Shown here one piece after another: positions 8,688-16,928 of a stretch of DNA of 25,874 bases. Source of the stretch: DATDAH01 sp036525535 (lineage in GTDB: Bacteria > Actinomycetota > Acidimicrobiia > Acidimicrobiales > DATDAH01); NCBI GenBank assembly GCA_036525535.1, contig DATDAH010000231.1, positions 1-25,874 of the forward strand. The letters are read 5' to 3'. Each line of letters begins with the position of its first letter. Positions within the stretch are counted from its first letter, which is position 1. The notes beneath the pieces were generated by a model, which had not been told where the DNA came from, made no database searches, and saw only the letters and a program-made list of their open reading frames with translations. The translations under genes were made by a program, and so were the position numbers.

Positions 8688-9823
8688 CAGGCGAGGATCC
8701 CATCCAGGATCGAGAGGGCTTCACCGATCTCGGCGTCGTCCACCAGCAGGCTGGGGGCGAAGCGCAGGGCGGTGGGGCTGACACCGTTGACCACGAGGCC
8801 GGCGGCGAGCGCGGCCGTGGCCACCTCCCGGGCGTCCCGGTCCGACAGTTCGGCCGCCAGGAGCAGGCCGAGGCCCCGGACGCCGTTGACGTGGGGTAGG
8901 TCGAGCAGGCCGTCGGCCAGGCGCTTGCCCGCGTCCCGGGCCCGGGCGGGGACGTCCTCTCGCTCCATCACCTCGAGCACCTTGCGGGCGGCGGCGGTGG
9001 CCAAGGGCTGGCCGCCGAAGGTCGTGGCGTGGTCGCCGGGCACGAACGCGGCCGCCACGTCGGCCTTGGCCCAGCAGGCCCCGATGGGGACGCCGTTGCC
9101 CAGCGCCTTGGCCATCGTGACCACGTCGGGCTGGACGCCGAAGTGCTGGAAGCCGAACCACTCCCCGGTCCGACCCAGGCCGGTCTGGATCTCGTCGACC
9201 ATGAAGAGCGCACCCCGCTCGTCACAGAGCCGGCGGACCCCGGCGAAGTACTCGGTGTCGGCCGGGTTGACCCCGCCCTCGCCCTGCACCGGCTCGAGCA
9301 GGACCGCCGTGACCGAGGGGTCGAGCGCCGCCTCCAGGGCATCCAGGTCCTGCCAGGCGACGTGGCGGAAGCCCTCGGGCAGGGGCTGGAACACCTCGTG
9401 CTTCTCGGGCTGGCCGGTGGCGTGGAGGGTGGCCAGGGTCCGGCCGTGGAACGACCCGTAGGCGCTGGCCACGACGTGGCGGCCGCGGCCCCCGAACTTT
9501 CGGGCCAGCTTGATGGCCGCCTCGTTGGCCTCCGCCCCCGAGTTGCAGAAGAAGACCTTGCCGCCGCCGCCCAGGAGGCGGTCGAGGGTGGCCGCCACCT
9601 CGGGACCGGGCTCCGTGCCGTACAGGTTCGAGACGTGCAGCAGCGTGCGGGCCTGCTCAGCGACGGCGTCGGCCACCTCCGGGTGGGCGTGACCGAGGCT
9701 GGTCACGGCCAGACCGGACAGGAAGTCGAGGTAGCGCTTGCCTTCGGTGTCCCAGAGCTCGCTGCCCCGGCCCCGCACGAAGGTCACGACCTGGGGCGGA
9801 TAGGTCGACATCAGCGTGCTCAT
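8687..9823 (-). CDS. argD: Acetylornithine aminotransferase
   Basis: A PLP-dependent class III aminotransferase that converts acetylglutamate semialdehyde to acetylornithine with glutamate as donor. The 378-residue product has FCNSGAEANEAAIKLAR (about 92-108), the MVDEIQTGLGRTG cofactor segment (about 208-220) and the PLP lysine at about K239 in TMAKALGNG. The start ATG at 9823 overlaps the argB stop as ATGA. The operon position supports acetylornithine over other class III substrates. The enzyme may also serve lysine synthesis (DapC activity), as in some bacteria. Confidence 0.97.
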   Translation of the reverse strand: MSTLMSTYPPQVVTFVRGRGSELWDTEGKRYLDFLSGLAVTSLGHAHPEVADAVAEQARTLLHVSNLYGTEPGPEVAATLDRLLGGGGKVFFCNSGAEANEAAIKLARKFGGRGRHVVASAYGSFHGRTLATLHATGQPEKHEVFQPLPEGFRHVAWQDLDALEAALDPSVTAVLLEPVQGEGGVNPADTEYFAGVRRLCDERGALFMVDEIQTGLGRTGEWFGFQHFGVQPDVVTMAKALGNGVPIGACWAKADVAAAFVPGDHATTFGGQPLATAAARKVLEVMEREDVPARARDAGKRLADGLLDLPHVNGVRGLGLLLAAELSDRDAREVATAALAAGLVVNGVSPTALRFAPSLLVDDAEIGEALSILDGILA

Positions 9824-10677
9824 TGCGGGTCCTTCGTGATCATGGTCCCGACCCCCTCGTCGGTGAACAGCTCCAGCAGCAGGACGTGCGGGAGGCGGCC
9901 GTCGAGCACGTGGGCCGAGGTCACACCACCGCGCACGGCGTGGAGGCAGGCCGACACCTTCGGGATCATGCCCCCGGCGACGGTCCCGTCGGCGACCATG
10001 GCGTTGATCCCGTCGGCGTCGACCTGGTGGATCAGCTCGCCGTCACCGTCGAGGATCCCGGCCACATCGGTCAGGTAGACGACCTTCTCGGCCCCGAGGG
10101 CGGCGCCCACTGCGCCGGCGACGGTGTCGGCGTTGATGTTGTACGCCTGCCCGGCCGCGTCGGAGCCGATGGTCGACAGGATCGGGATCAGGTCCTCGGC
10201 CAGCAGGCGCCGCAGGATCGACGGGTCGACCGTGTCGACGTCGCCGACGAAGCCCAGCTCCGGGTCAAGGGCCGAGGCCACGATGAGCCCGGCGTCCTCC
10301 CCCGACAGGCCGACGGCGAGGGGGGCATGGACGTTGATGGACGACACGATGTCCCGCCCGACCTTGCCCACGAGGACCATGCGGGCGATGTCCAGGGTCT
10401 CGGCGTCGGTGACCCGCAGGCCGTCCCGAAACTCGGGCTCCTTCCCCAGCTTGGCCATCAGCTCACCGATCTGGGGACCGCCGCCATGGACCACGACGAC
10501 ACCCATCCCCACCGAGTGCATCAGCACGATGTCCTCGGCGAACTGCATGGCCAACGCCGGGTCGGTCATGGCGTTGCCGCCGTACTTGACCACGACCGTG
10601 GTGCCCCAGAAGCGCCGGATGTAGGGCAGGGCCTCGACCAGGATCGTGGCCTTGTCGGCGCCCGAGGTGGAGCTCAC
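9820..10677 (-). CDS. argB: Acetylglutamate kinase
   Basis: Phosphorylates N-acetylglutamate. The 285-residue amino-acid-kinase fold protein shows VVKYGGNAM (about 28-36), VVHGGGPQIG (about 62-71), YNINADTVAG (about 178-187) and GGMIPKV near 233. An N-terminal helix ahead of the kinase core (ATILVEALPYIRRFWG) is the feature linked in the family to hexamer formation and feedback inhibition by arginine. Together with ArgJ-based acetyl recycling this suggests that ArgB is the control point; that is inference. Its ATG overlaps the argJ stop as ATGA. Confidence 0.98.
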   Translation of the reverse strand: MSSTSGADKATILVEALPYIRRFWGTTVVVKYGGNAMTDPALAMQFAEDIVLMHSVGMGVVVVHGGGPQIGELMAKLGKEPEFRDGLRVTDAETLDIARMVLVGKVGRDIVSSINVHAPLAVGLSGEDAGLIVASALDPELGFVGDVDTVDPSILRRLLAEDLIPILSTIGSDAAGQAYNINADTVAGAVGAALGAEKVVYLTDVAGILDGDGELIHQVDADGINAMVADGTVAGGMIPKVSACLHAVRGGVTSAHVLDGRLPHVLLLELFTDEGVGTMITKDPQ

Positions 10678-11837
10678 GACGTCCCCATGTTCTCGTCCAC
10701 GTACGCGTGGGTCAGGTCACAGGTCAGGACCGTGGCCCGACCGGACCCGATGCCCAGGTCGGCGGTCAGCTCGATGTCCCGCCCCGCCATGTGCTCGGTC
10801 ACCGCGGCCCTGTTGTGCCCGGCCTCGACGCCATGGCGGCAGACGACGGTGCCTCCGTAGGCCACGGACAGCAGGACCGGGTCGAAGGCGACACCACACG
10901 CGCCGAGGTCACTGCCCACCCGGCCCCAGTAGGGGTCGTTGCCGTACCACGAGCACTTGGTCAGCTGGCTGGAGGCCACGGCCCGGGCCGCGGTGCGGGC
11001 CTCGGCGTCGTTCTTGGCCCCGGTGACGTGGACCCGGACCAGCTTGGTGGCCCCTTCGGCGTCGGCGACCATCTGCTCGGCCAGGGAGGCGCAGGCCGCG
11101 GTCACCGCCGCCTCGAGGGCGTCGGCGTCGACCGGGCCGGCGACCCCGCTGGCCAGCAGCAGGACGGTGTCGTTGGTCGATGTCGCCCCGTCGACGGTGA
11201 GGCAGTTGAAGGTGTCGGTGACGGCGTCCTGGAGCACCTTCTGGAGGGCGGTGGGCTCGGCTTCGGCATCGGTGGTCAGGACGGCGAGCATCGTGGCCAT
11301 GTTCGGGGCCAGCATGGCGGCCCCCTTGGCCATGCCCCCGACGGTGAAGCCCCCGCCGTCGATCACGACCTCCTTGCGCACCGTGTCGGTGGTGAGGATG
11401 GCCTGGGCCGCATCACCGTCGCCATCCGGGGCCCGCTGGGCGACCAGTCCGGGGATGGCGGCGACCAAGGGCTCGAGCGGCAGCCGGTGGCCGATCAGGC
11501 CGGTGGAGCAGATGAGGACCTGGTCGTGGGCACAACCGAGCTGCTGGGCCACGTGGGCGCAGAGCTCCTCGGCGTCCTGGCTGCCGGGCTCACCGGTGCC
11601 GGCGTTGGCGTTGCCCGAGTTCAGGAAGACGGCGGCGGCGTGGCCGCGGCTCTGCCTCAGGTGGGCCCGGGACACCAGGACCGGCGCCGCCGTCATCTTG
11701 TTGGCCGTGAAGACGCCCGCCGCGGGCACCGCCTGGCCGTCCGCCGTGGCCACGATGGCCAGGTCCGACACGCCGTCGTCCTTCAGTCCGCCGTGCCCAC
11801 CGGCGGCGACGAACCCCCGGGCTGCCGTGACACTCAT
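10674..11837 (-). CDS. argJ: Glutamate N-acetyltransferase / ornithine acetyltransferase
   Basis: Moves the acetyl group from acetylornithine to glutamate, recycling it; bifunctional members also use acetyl-CoA. The 387-residue precursor is expected to cleave itself before a threonine (about T182) within LAPNMATML, giving two chains. The oxyanion-type STGLIG segment is at about 111-116 and KGAAMLAPN precedes the cleavage point. The C-terminus ends in VDENMGTS, typical of the family. No argA-like gene is present in the window, so ArgJ may supply both acetylation reactions. It lies 22 nt after argC, with no strong ribosome binding site visible. Confidence 0.97.
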   Translation of the reverse strand: MSVTAARGFVAAGGHGGLKDDGVSDLAIVATADGQAVPAAGVFTANKMTAAPVLVSRAHLRQSRGHAAAVFLNSGNANAGTGEPGSQDAEELCAHVAQQLGCAHDQVLICSTGLIGHRLPLEPLVAAIPGLVAQRAPDGDGDAAQAILTTDTVRKEVVIDGGGFTVGGMAKGAAMLAPNMATMLAVLTTDAEAEPTALQKVLQDAVTDTFNCLTVDGATSTNDTVLLLASGVAGPVDADALEAAVTAACASLAEQMVADAEGATKLVRVHVTGAKNDAEARTAARAVASSQLTKCSWYGNDPYWGRVGSDLGACGVAFDPVLLSVAYGGTVVCRHGVEAGHNRAAVTEHMAGRDIELTADLGIGSGRATVLTCDLTHAYVDENMGTS

Positions 11838-11859
11838 GGCTGGGCTTCTTCGTCCGTGG

Positions 11860-12873
11860 TCACGGGTACAGCCCGACCAGGGGGAGGCCGAGGGTCTCGG
11901 GGAGGCCGGCGACGATGTTGGCGCATTGGACGGCTTGGCCGGAGGCGCCCTTGACCAGGTTGTCGATGGCGCAGAGGGCGAGGACCCAGCCCGTCCGCTC
12001 GTCGGCCCGGGCCGTGACCATCGCCGAGTTGGACCCGAGCACGGCCTTGGTCGTCGGCGGCCCGTCGATCACCGTCACGAAGGGCTCGTCGACGTACGCG
12101 TCCCGGAGGAGACCGAGGACCTCGTCGGTCGTCGTGGGCGACGACGGCCGCGCGTAACAGGTGGCCAGGATCCCGCGGGTCATGGGCGCCAGGTGCGGTG
12201 TGAAGAGGACCTGGGCCCCCAGCACCTGCTCCATCTCCGGCGTGTGGCGGTGGTCGAGCAGGCCGTAGGCGGCAAAGTCCTCGTCCACCGTGCAGAACTG
12301 GGTGCCGTGCTTGAGGGCTCGGCCGGCGCCGGACACACCCGAGGCGGCGTCGACCACGATGCCCGTGGTCTCGACTGCCCCGGCCCGCACCAGCGGGGCC
12401 AGCGCCAGAGAGGCCGCCGTGGGATAGCAGCCGGGGACCGCCACACCGCAGGCCCCGATCAACTCCTCCCGGAAGAGCTCGGGCAGCCCGTAAGCGAAGT
12501 CGGACAGCAGCTCGGGGGCCGTGTGCTCCGCGTCGTACCACTGCGCGTAGGCGGCGGGATCCTTGAGCCGGAAGTCGGCCGACAGGTCCAGCACCCACTT
12601 CACCCGGTCCTTGACCTCGGGCACGAGGGCCTGACTGGCCCCGTGGGGCAGCCCGCAGAAGACGATGTCGAGGCCGTCGACGGCCTCGGGCGAGTACGGC
12701 TCGAAGACGAGGTCGCCGTACACGGGGCGCAAGCTCGGGTACAGGTCCGCCACCGCCGCGCCCGCCTGGGTGTCCCCCGTGGCCAGCACGACGTCCATCT
12801 CCGGATGCCCAGCCGCCAGCCGCAGCAGTTCCGCGCCCGTGTACCCGGACGCTCCGACGATCCCCACACGCAT
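11860..12873 (-). CDS. argC: N-acetyl-gamma-glutamyl-phosphate reductase
   Basis: Reduces acetylglutamyl phosphate to the semialdehyde with NADPH. The 337-residue protein has the nucleotide-binding GASGYTGAELLR (about 7-18), the active-site cysteine at about C149 in VPGCYPT, and the FTPHLAPMTRGI segment near 215. It is the first gene of the arginine operon. The ATG at 12873 has no ribosome binding site. Instead a TATAGT -10 hexamer ends 7 nt upstream, which predicts a leaderless mRNA. Length and start are typical of the family. Confidence 0.97.
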   Translation of the reverse strand: MRVGIVGASGYTGAELLRLAAGHPEMDVVLATGDTQAGAAVADLYPSLRPVYGDLVFEPYSPEAVDGLDIVFCGLPHGASQALVPEVKDRVKWVLDLSADFRLKDPAAYAQWYDAEHTAPELLSDFAYGLPELFREELIGACGVAVPGCYPTAASLALAPLVRAGAVETTGIVVDAASGVSGAGRALKHGTQFCTVDEDFAAYGLLDHRHTPEMEQVLGAQVLFTPHLAPMTRGILATCYARPSSPTTTDEVLGLLRDAYVDEPFVTVIDGPPTTKAVLGSNSAMVTARADERTGWVLALCAIDNLVKGASGQAVQCANIVAGLPETLGLPLVGLYP

Positions 12874-12910
12874 GCGGTTGACTATACGTGATTACGCATG
12901 ACTATACAAT
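12874..12910 (-). promoter_or_regulatory. Leaderless argC promoter with ArgR-box-like operators
   Basis: On the minus strand TTGTAT (12909-12904), a 17 nt spacer and TATAGT (12886-12881) form a promoter, with the argC ATG only 7 nt after the -10. Two ARG-box-like 14-mers lie within it: TGTATAGTCATGCG (12908-12895) and TGCGTAATCACGTA (12898-12885). Each matches the palindrome TGCATAATTATGCA at 10 of 14 positions. The 9-mer GTATAGTCA occurs twice, exactly 20 nt apart. ArgR binding here would block RNA polymerase directly. Confidence 0.6.
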
Positions 12911-12938
12911 CCGCCGTCGTCGAGACCAGCCGGCCCGG

Positions 12939-13391
12939 TCATCGACCGGCGCGAATCGGCTCCAGGGCTTCGATGTAGTCGAGCAACCTCATCGCCAGCT
13001 CGGTGCCGAGCTCGGGGTCGTCGAGGTCGGGGTCGAGCCAGGTCTCGGAGATGCGCCGCCAGTTGTCGGCGCGGCCGAGGAACTCGCCGGCCACGGCCTC
13101 GTCGCCCAGGTCCGGCCGCCACTCCCCCTCGGCCGCCAGCAGGGCGGCGACCACCTCGTCGTTCTCGGCGGGCTTGGGGTACTCGCTGTGAAAGCCGACC
13201 TCGATGGCCAGGACCTCGGCCGCGGGCACGTCCCGGACGCCGACGACCTGGGCCTCGTAGTGCTCCTTGGGCGGGGCCTCGGGACCGAACCAGATCTTGG
13301 TGCCGTACCGGTGGGTCTTGTGCCGGAAGGGGCCCAGCTCGGGCGGGACGAGGCCTCGGAGGGCTTCGCAGGCCTCCTCGAAGAGCTCCAC
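12939..13391 (-). CDS. Hypothetical protein between pheT and argC
   Basis: A 150-residue soluble acidic protein that I do not recognise. It has no membrane segment or clear catalytic motif. Notable stretches are PFRHKTHRYGTKIWFGPE, DVPAAEVLAIEVGFHSEYP, and a C-terminal helical part with RADNWRRISETWLDP and LAMRLLDYIEALEPIR. The GTG start at 13391 lies one base after the pheT stop, so it is translationally coupled to pheT and is the last gene of the infC-pheST transcription unit. A short hairpin (12935-12949) spans its stop codon but has no T-tract. The protein-like composition and the tight spacing make it a real gene; its function is unknown. Confidence 0.85.
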   Translation of the reverse strand: MELFEEACEALRGLVPPELGPFRHKTHRYGTKIWFGPEAPPKEHYEAQVVGVRDVPAAEVLAIEVGFHSEYPKPAENDEVVAALLAAEGEWRPDLGDEAVAGEFLGRADNWRRISETWLDPDLDDPELGTELAMRLLDYIEALEPIRAGR

Positions 13392-13392
13392 C

Positions 13393-15753
13393 TCAGCCCC
13401 GGAGGCTGGCCCCGTGGGTGGACTCGACGGCGTCGATGACCCCCTGGCGGATCTCGGCCACCTCGCCGTCCTTCAGCGTGCGGTCGGTGGCCTGGAGACG
13501 CAGGGCGTAGGCCAGGCTGCGCCGGCCGTCGCCGACGGCATCCCCCCGGAAGACGTCGAACAGGCGGAGCCGGGCCAGCAGCTCGCCGGCGGACTCCCGG
13601 ATGGTGGTCTCGACCGCGGCGGCGGGCACGACCTCGTCGACCACGAAGGCCAGGTCGATGTCGTTGGACGGGAAGCGGCTGACGGGTCGGTAGAGCCGGT
13701 CCCGCCGGTGCACCTCGGCCAGGTCGTCCAGGCCCACCTCCAGCCACGCCACCCGCTCCCCGATGCCCCAGGCGTCGGCGACCGCCGGGTCGATTTCGCC
13801 CACCACGCCGACCGGGCCGGCGTCGGTCACCAGCTGTGCGCTGCGAGTGGGGTGCAGTCCGGCCATCTCCACGGCCTCCAGCCTGATGCCGTCCAGCGAG
13901 AGGGCTTCGGCCACCGCCGTCCAGACCGCGACCGCCTCAGGGGCCTCCCGCCCGGCGAGGGCGACCCCGAGGTGCTCGGGCTCGAGCGGGCGCTCCTCGC
14001 CGTCGGCCACGGGGAGGAAGACCTTGCCGATCTCGAAAAGGCCCGCCTCGTCATTGCGGTGACTGGCGTTGTAGGCCAGCGCCCGCAGCAGGCCGGGGCG
14101 GAGCGACGGGCGCACGATGGATTCCCGGGCGTCGAGCGGGTTCGTCACGGTGATGCCGTGGTCGGCCACGCCGGTGCGGGCCAGGTCCTCCGGCGCCAGG
14201 AACGGCATGGGCAGGGCCTCGTCCAGGCCGAGGCCGACCAGGGTGGATCGGATCCGGCGCCGCTCCTTCTGGCGCTCGGTCAGGCTCCCGGTGTGCGGCG
14301 ACAGCGGCACCGTCCGGGGCAGTTTGGCGTAGCCGTGGTGGCGGGCGACCTCCTCGATGACGTCGATCTCCTCGACGACGTCCGGGCGGAAGCTGGGGAC
14401 GTCGACGACCTGGGCGCCGTCGGCCTCCTCGCCCACCGTGAAGCCGATGGGCACCAGGAGCCCCCGGATCGTCGGGGCATCCAGGTCGAGGCCGGTGATG
14501 AGGTTGACCCGGTCGGTCCGCACCCGGATCGGCGGGTGCTCGGGGACATCGCCCCGCTCGTCGATGACGTCGGGGGCCGCCACCGCGCCGGTCTCGGCCA
14601 GCAGTGAGCAGAAGCGCTCGATGGCGAGGTCCAGGCCCCAGATGTCGGTCCCCCGCTCGAAGCGGCGGGAGGCCTCCGAGCGCAGGTTGAGCCGGGTCGA
14701 CGTGCGGGCGATCTGCATCGGGTGCCACCAGGCCGCCTCGAGCAGCACGTTGGTGGTGGTGTCGCTGATCTCGGTCGACGCTCCACCCATGACACCGGCG
14801 ACGCCGATGGGCGTGTCCTCACCGTCGCAGATCAGGACGTCCGCGACCAGGAACGAGCGCTCGACGTCGTCGAGGGTGACCAGCTGCTCCCCGTCGTGGG
14901 CAAAGCGGACCCGTAGGCGACCACCGGCCACCTTGTCCAGGTCGTAGGCATGGTTGGGGTGACCCAGCTCGAGCATGACGTAGTTGGAGACGTCGACCAC
15001 ATTGCTGATGGGCCGCATGCCCGCCTGGGTGATGCGGTTGGCCAGCCAGGTCGGCGACGGGCCGATGGTCACGTCCCGCAACACGCGGGCGACGAAGCGG
15101 GGGCAGGCGGCGCCGTCCACGATCTCGACCGAAGCGACATCCCGGCTGGAGGCGCCACCTGTCGGCGCGGTCCCGGAGGGCAGGGTGAAGCCCACACCGA
15201 GCCGAGCGGCCACGTCCCGGGCCACGCCGACCATCGACAGCGCATCGGGCCGGTTGGCGTTGACCTCGAGGTCGAGCAGCCAGTCCCCCTGCAGGCCCAG
15301 CGCCTCAGTCAGGGGTTGGCCGGGGGTCAGGCCCGGCGAGAGGATCAGGATGCCCTCGCGGTCCTCGCCCAGACCGATCTCCGTGGCCGAGCAGAGCATC
15401 CCGTTCGACCACTCGCCCCGCATCTTGCGCCGCTCGATGACCATGCCGTTGGGCATGGTCGTGCCCAACGTGGCCAACGGGATCAGGTCACCAGCCGCCA
15501 TGTTGAAGGCGCCGCAGACGATCTGCAGCGCGTCGCCGTCACCGGCGTCCACGTCGACCAACTGGACCCGGTCGGCGTCAGGATGGGGCTTGGTCTCCAG
15601 CACCCGGGCCACGACGATGCCGTCCAGCCCCTCGCCGAGCCGCACCCGCTCCTCGACCGGCGTGCCGAGGTCGTCCAACGCCTCCGACAGCACGTCGACG
15701 TCGTCGGTCAACTCCGGCGCGAACTCCCGCATCCACGACAAGAGCACCTTCAT
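13393..15753 (-). CDS. pheT: Phenylalanyl-tRNA synthetase beta subunit
   Basis: The large subunit of the alpha2-beta2 PheRS, which binds tRNA-Phe and edits mischarged tyrosine. The 786-residue protein has an N-terminal OB-fold tRNA-binding domain (about 40-150, with KPHPDADRVQLVDVD). The B3/B4 editing region is at about 210-360, and the conserved SEASRRFERGTD at about 359-370 marks the B5 start. The C-terminal FDX-ACB domain (about 690-786) begins SRFPSNDIDLAF and includes TLKDGEVAEI. Length is normal. It is separated from pheS by an unusual 130 nt hairpin-rich spacer. Confidence 0.98.
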   Translation of the reverse strand: MKVLLSWMREFAPELTDDVDVLSEALDDLGTPVEERVRLGEGLDGIVVARVLETKPHPDADRVQLVDVDAGDGDALQIVCGAFNMAAGDLIPLATLGTTMPNGMVIERRKMRGEWSNGMLCSATEIGLGEDREGILILSPGLTPGQPLTEALGLQGDWLLDLEVNANRPDALSMVGVARDVAARLGVGFTLPSGTAPTGGASSRDVASVEIVDGAACPRFVARVLRDVTIGPSPTWLANRITQAGMRPISNVVDVSNYVMLELGHPNHAYDLDKVAGGRLRVRFAHDGEQLVTLDDVERSFLVADVLICDGEDTPIGVAGVMGGASTEISDTTTNVLLEAAWWHPMQIARTSTRLNLRSEASRRFERGTDIWGLDLAIERFCSLLAETGAVAAPDVIDERGDVPEHPPIRVRTDRVNLITGLDLDAPTIRGLLVPIGFTVGEEADGAQVVDVPSFRPDVVEEIDVIEEVARHHGYAKLPRTVPLSPHTGSLTERQKERRRIRSTLVGLGLDEALPMPFLAPEDLARTGVADHGITVTNPLDARESIVRPSLRPGLLRALAYNASHRNDEAGLFEIGKVFLPVADGEERPLEPEHLGVALAGREAPEAVAVWTAVAEALSLDGIRLEAVEMAGLHPTRSAQLVTDAGPVGVVGEIDPAVADAWGIGERVAWLEVGLDDLAEVHRRDRLYRPVSRFPSNDIDLAFVVDEVVPAAAVETTIRESAGELLARLRLFDVFRGDAVGDGRRSLAYALRLQATDRTLKDGEVAEIRQGVIDAVESTHGASLRG

Positions 15754-15790
15754 GAGCGCACTCCGGCGGGTCGGTGGGGGGGGAGCCCTA

Positions 15791-15848
15791 GGGGGGCGCT
15801 CCGCGACCCCCCCTCGGTCCGGCCGGATCCGGCTTTGCCGGTCCGGCC
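15791..15848 (-). repeat. Tandem GC-rich hairpins in pheS-pheT spacer
   Basis: The 130 nt between pheS and pheT (15754-15883) contains two strong hairpins and no gene. The first in transcription order (15848-15821) is GGCCGGACCGGC, loop AAA, then GCCGG-A-TCCGGCC: 12 pairs with one bulged A. The second (15813-15791) has a run of seven G facing six C around CGC-GGA-GCG. The 9-mer GGTCCGGCC occurs twice (15816-15824, 15840-15848). It looks like a REP-like palindromic unit or an intra-operon RNA structure; which one cannot be told from a single copy. Confidence 0.5.
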
Positions 15849-15883
15849 GAAGGGACAGCGGCGGCCGGAGGCGAGGCGACGCA

Positions 15884-16882
15884 TCAGAACTGCTCGAGGA
15901 AACGGATGTCGGACGTGACGAACTCGCGGAGGTCGTCGACCTCGTAGCGGACCTTGGCCAGGCGGTCGATGCCGAAGCCGAAGGCGAAGCCGGTCCATTC
16001 CTCGGGGTCGATGTCCACGTGGCGGAAGACGTTGGGGTGGACCATGCCGCAGCCCCCGAGCTCCAGCCAGTCCCCGCCCGGCGGGCGGATGTCGAACTCG
16101 GCCGACGGCTCGGTGAACGGGAAGTACGAGGGGCGCAGGCGGGACTCGAAGTCCTGGCCGAAGTAGGCCTGGGTGAAGGCCTGGATGGTGCCCGCCAGGT
16201 CCGCCATCGTGATCCCCCGGTCGACCACCAGGCCCTCGATCTGATGGAAGACCGGCAGGTGGGTGGCGTCGGTCGTGTCCCGTCGGTAGGTCCGGCCCGG
16301 GGCCACGATGTAGATGGGCGGTGCCTCGGCCTGCATCACGTGGATCTGCACGTTGGAGGTGTGCGTCCGCAGGAGCATCGAGCCGGGCTCGCCGATGTCG
16401 ACCCAGAGCGTGTCCCACATCGACCGGGCCGGGTGCGAGTCCGGGATGTTGAGGGCCTCGAAGTTGTACCAGTCGGTCTCGATCTCCGGACCCTCGGCGA
16501 CGCGGTAGCCCATGCCCACGAAGATGTCCTCGAGGGCCTGCCAGGTCTGCGTGACGATGTGGAGGTGACCGACCCGTGGGGGGTCGATGATCTCGGTGAG
16601 GTCGAGGCGTTCGGCCTCGTAGCGGGCCGACCGCTCGGCGCCTTGCAGGCCGCTCTCCCGGTCGGCCAGTGCGGCCTTGATCGCCTGGGTGGCCGCGTTC
16701 AGGGCCTCCCCCGTCTGCCTCCGGGTGGCCTCGTCCAGTCCACCCAGCTGCTTGCGGAGGCCGACCAGCTCGGAGTGCTTGCCCAGGATCTCCTGGCCGA
16801 TCGTGGTGAGCTCGTCGACGCTGGAGGCCGTCTGGACGCGGGCCAGGGCGCCGGCCTGGATGCGAGCGATCTCGTCGATCAT
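15884..16882 (-). CDS. pheS: Phenylalanyl-tRNA synthetase alpha subunit
   Basis: The catalytic subunit of PheRS (class II). The 332-residue protein has an N-terminal coiled-coil tRNA-binding arm (about 1-85). Motif 1 is in the GMGYRVAEGPEIETDWYNFE region (about 127-146), motif 2 is in PGRTYRRDTTDATHLPVFHQ (about 193-212), and motif 3 is in FAFGFGIDRLAKVRY near 300-314. ELGGCGMVHPNVF is also conserved. LLRTHTSNVQIH replaces the more usual LLRTHTSPVQIR. Start ATG is at 16882, 46 nt after trmH. Confidence 0.98.
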   Translation of the reverse strand: MIDEIARIQAGALARVQTASSVDELTTIGQEILGKHSELVGLRKQLGGLDEATRRQTGEALNAATQAIKAALADRESGLQGAERSARYEAERLDLTEIIDPPRVGHLHIVTQTWQALEDIFVGMGYRVAEGPEIETDWYNFEALNIPDSHPARSMWDTLWVDIGEPGSMLLRTHTSNVQIHVMQAEAPPIYIVAPGRTYRRDTTDATHLPVFHQIEGLVVDRGITMADLAGTIQAFTQAYFGQDFESRLRPSYFPFTEPSAEFDIRPPGGDWLELGGCGMVHPNVFRHVDIDPEEWTGFAFGFGIDRLAKVRYEVDDLREFVTSDIRFLEQF

Positions 16883-16928
16883 GGGGCCACCACCCTCCCC
16901 GTTCGGCAGGACCTCGGTCCAGTTGGAT

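Noticed and set aside
12935..12949. Terminator between the unknown gene and argC
   Set aside because: CCGGTC/GACCGG forms a short stem over the stop codon, but with a 3 nt loop and no T-tract; support is too weak.
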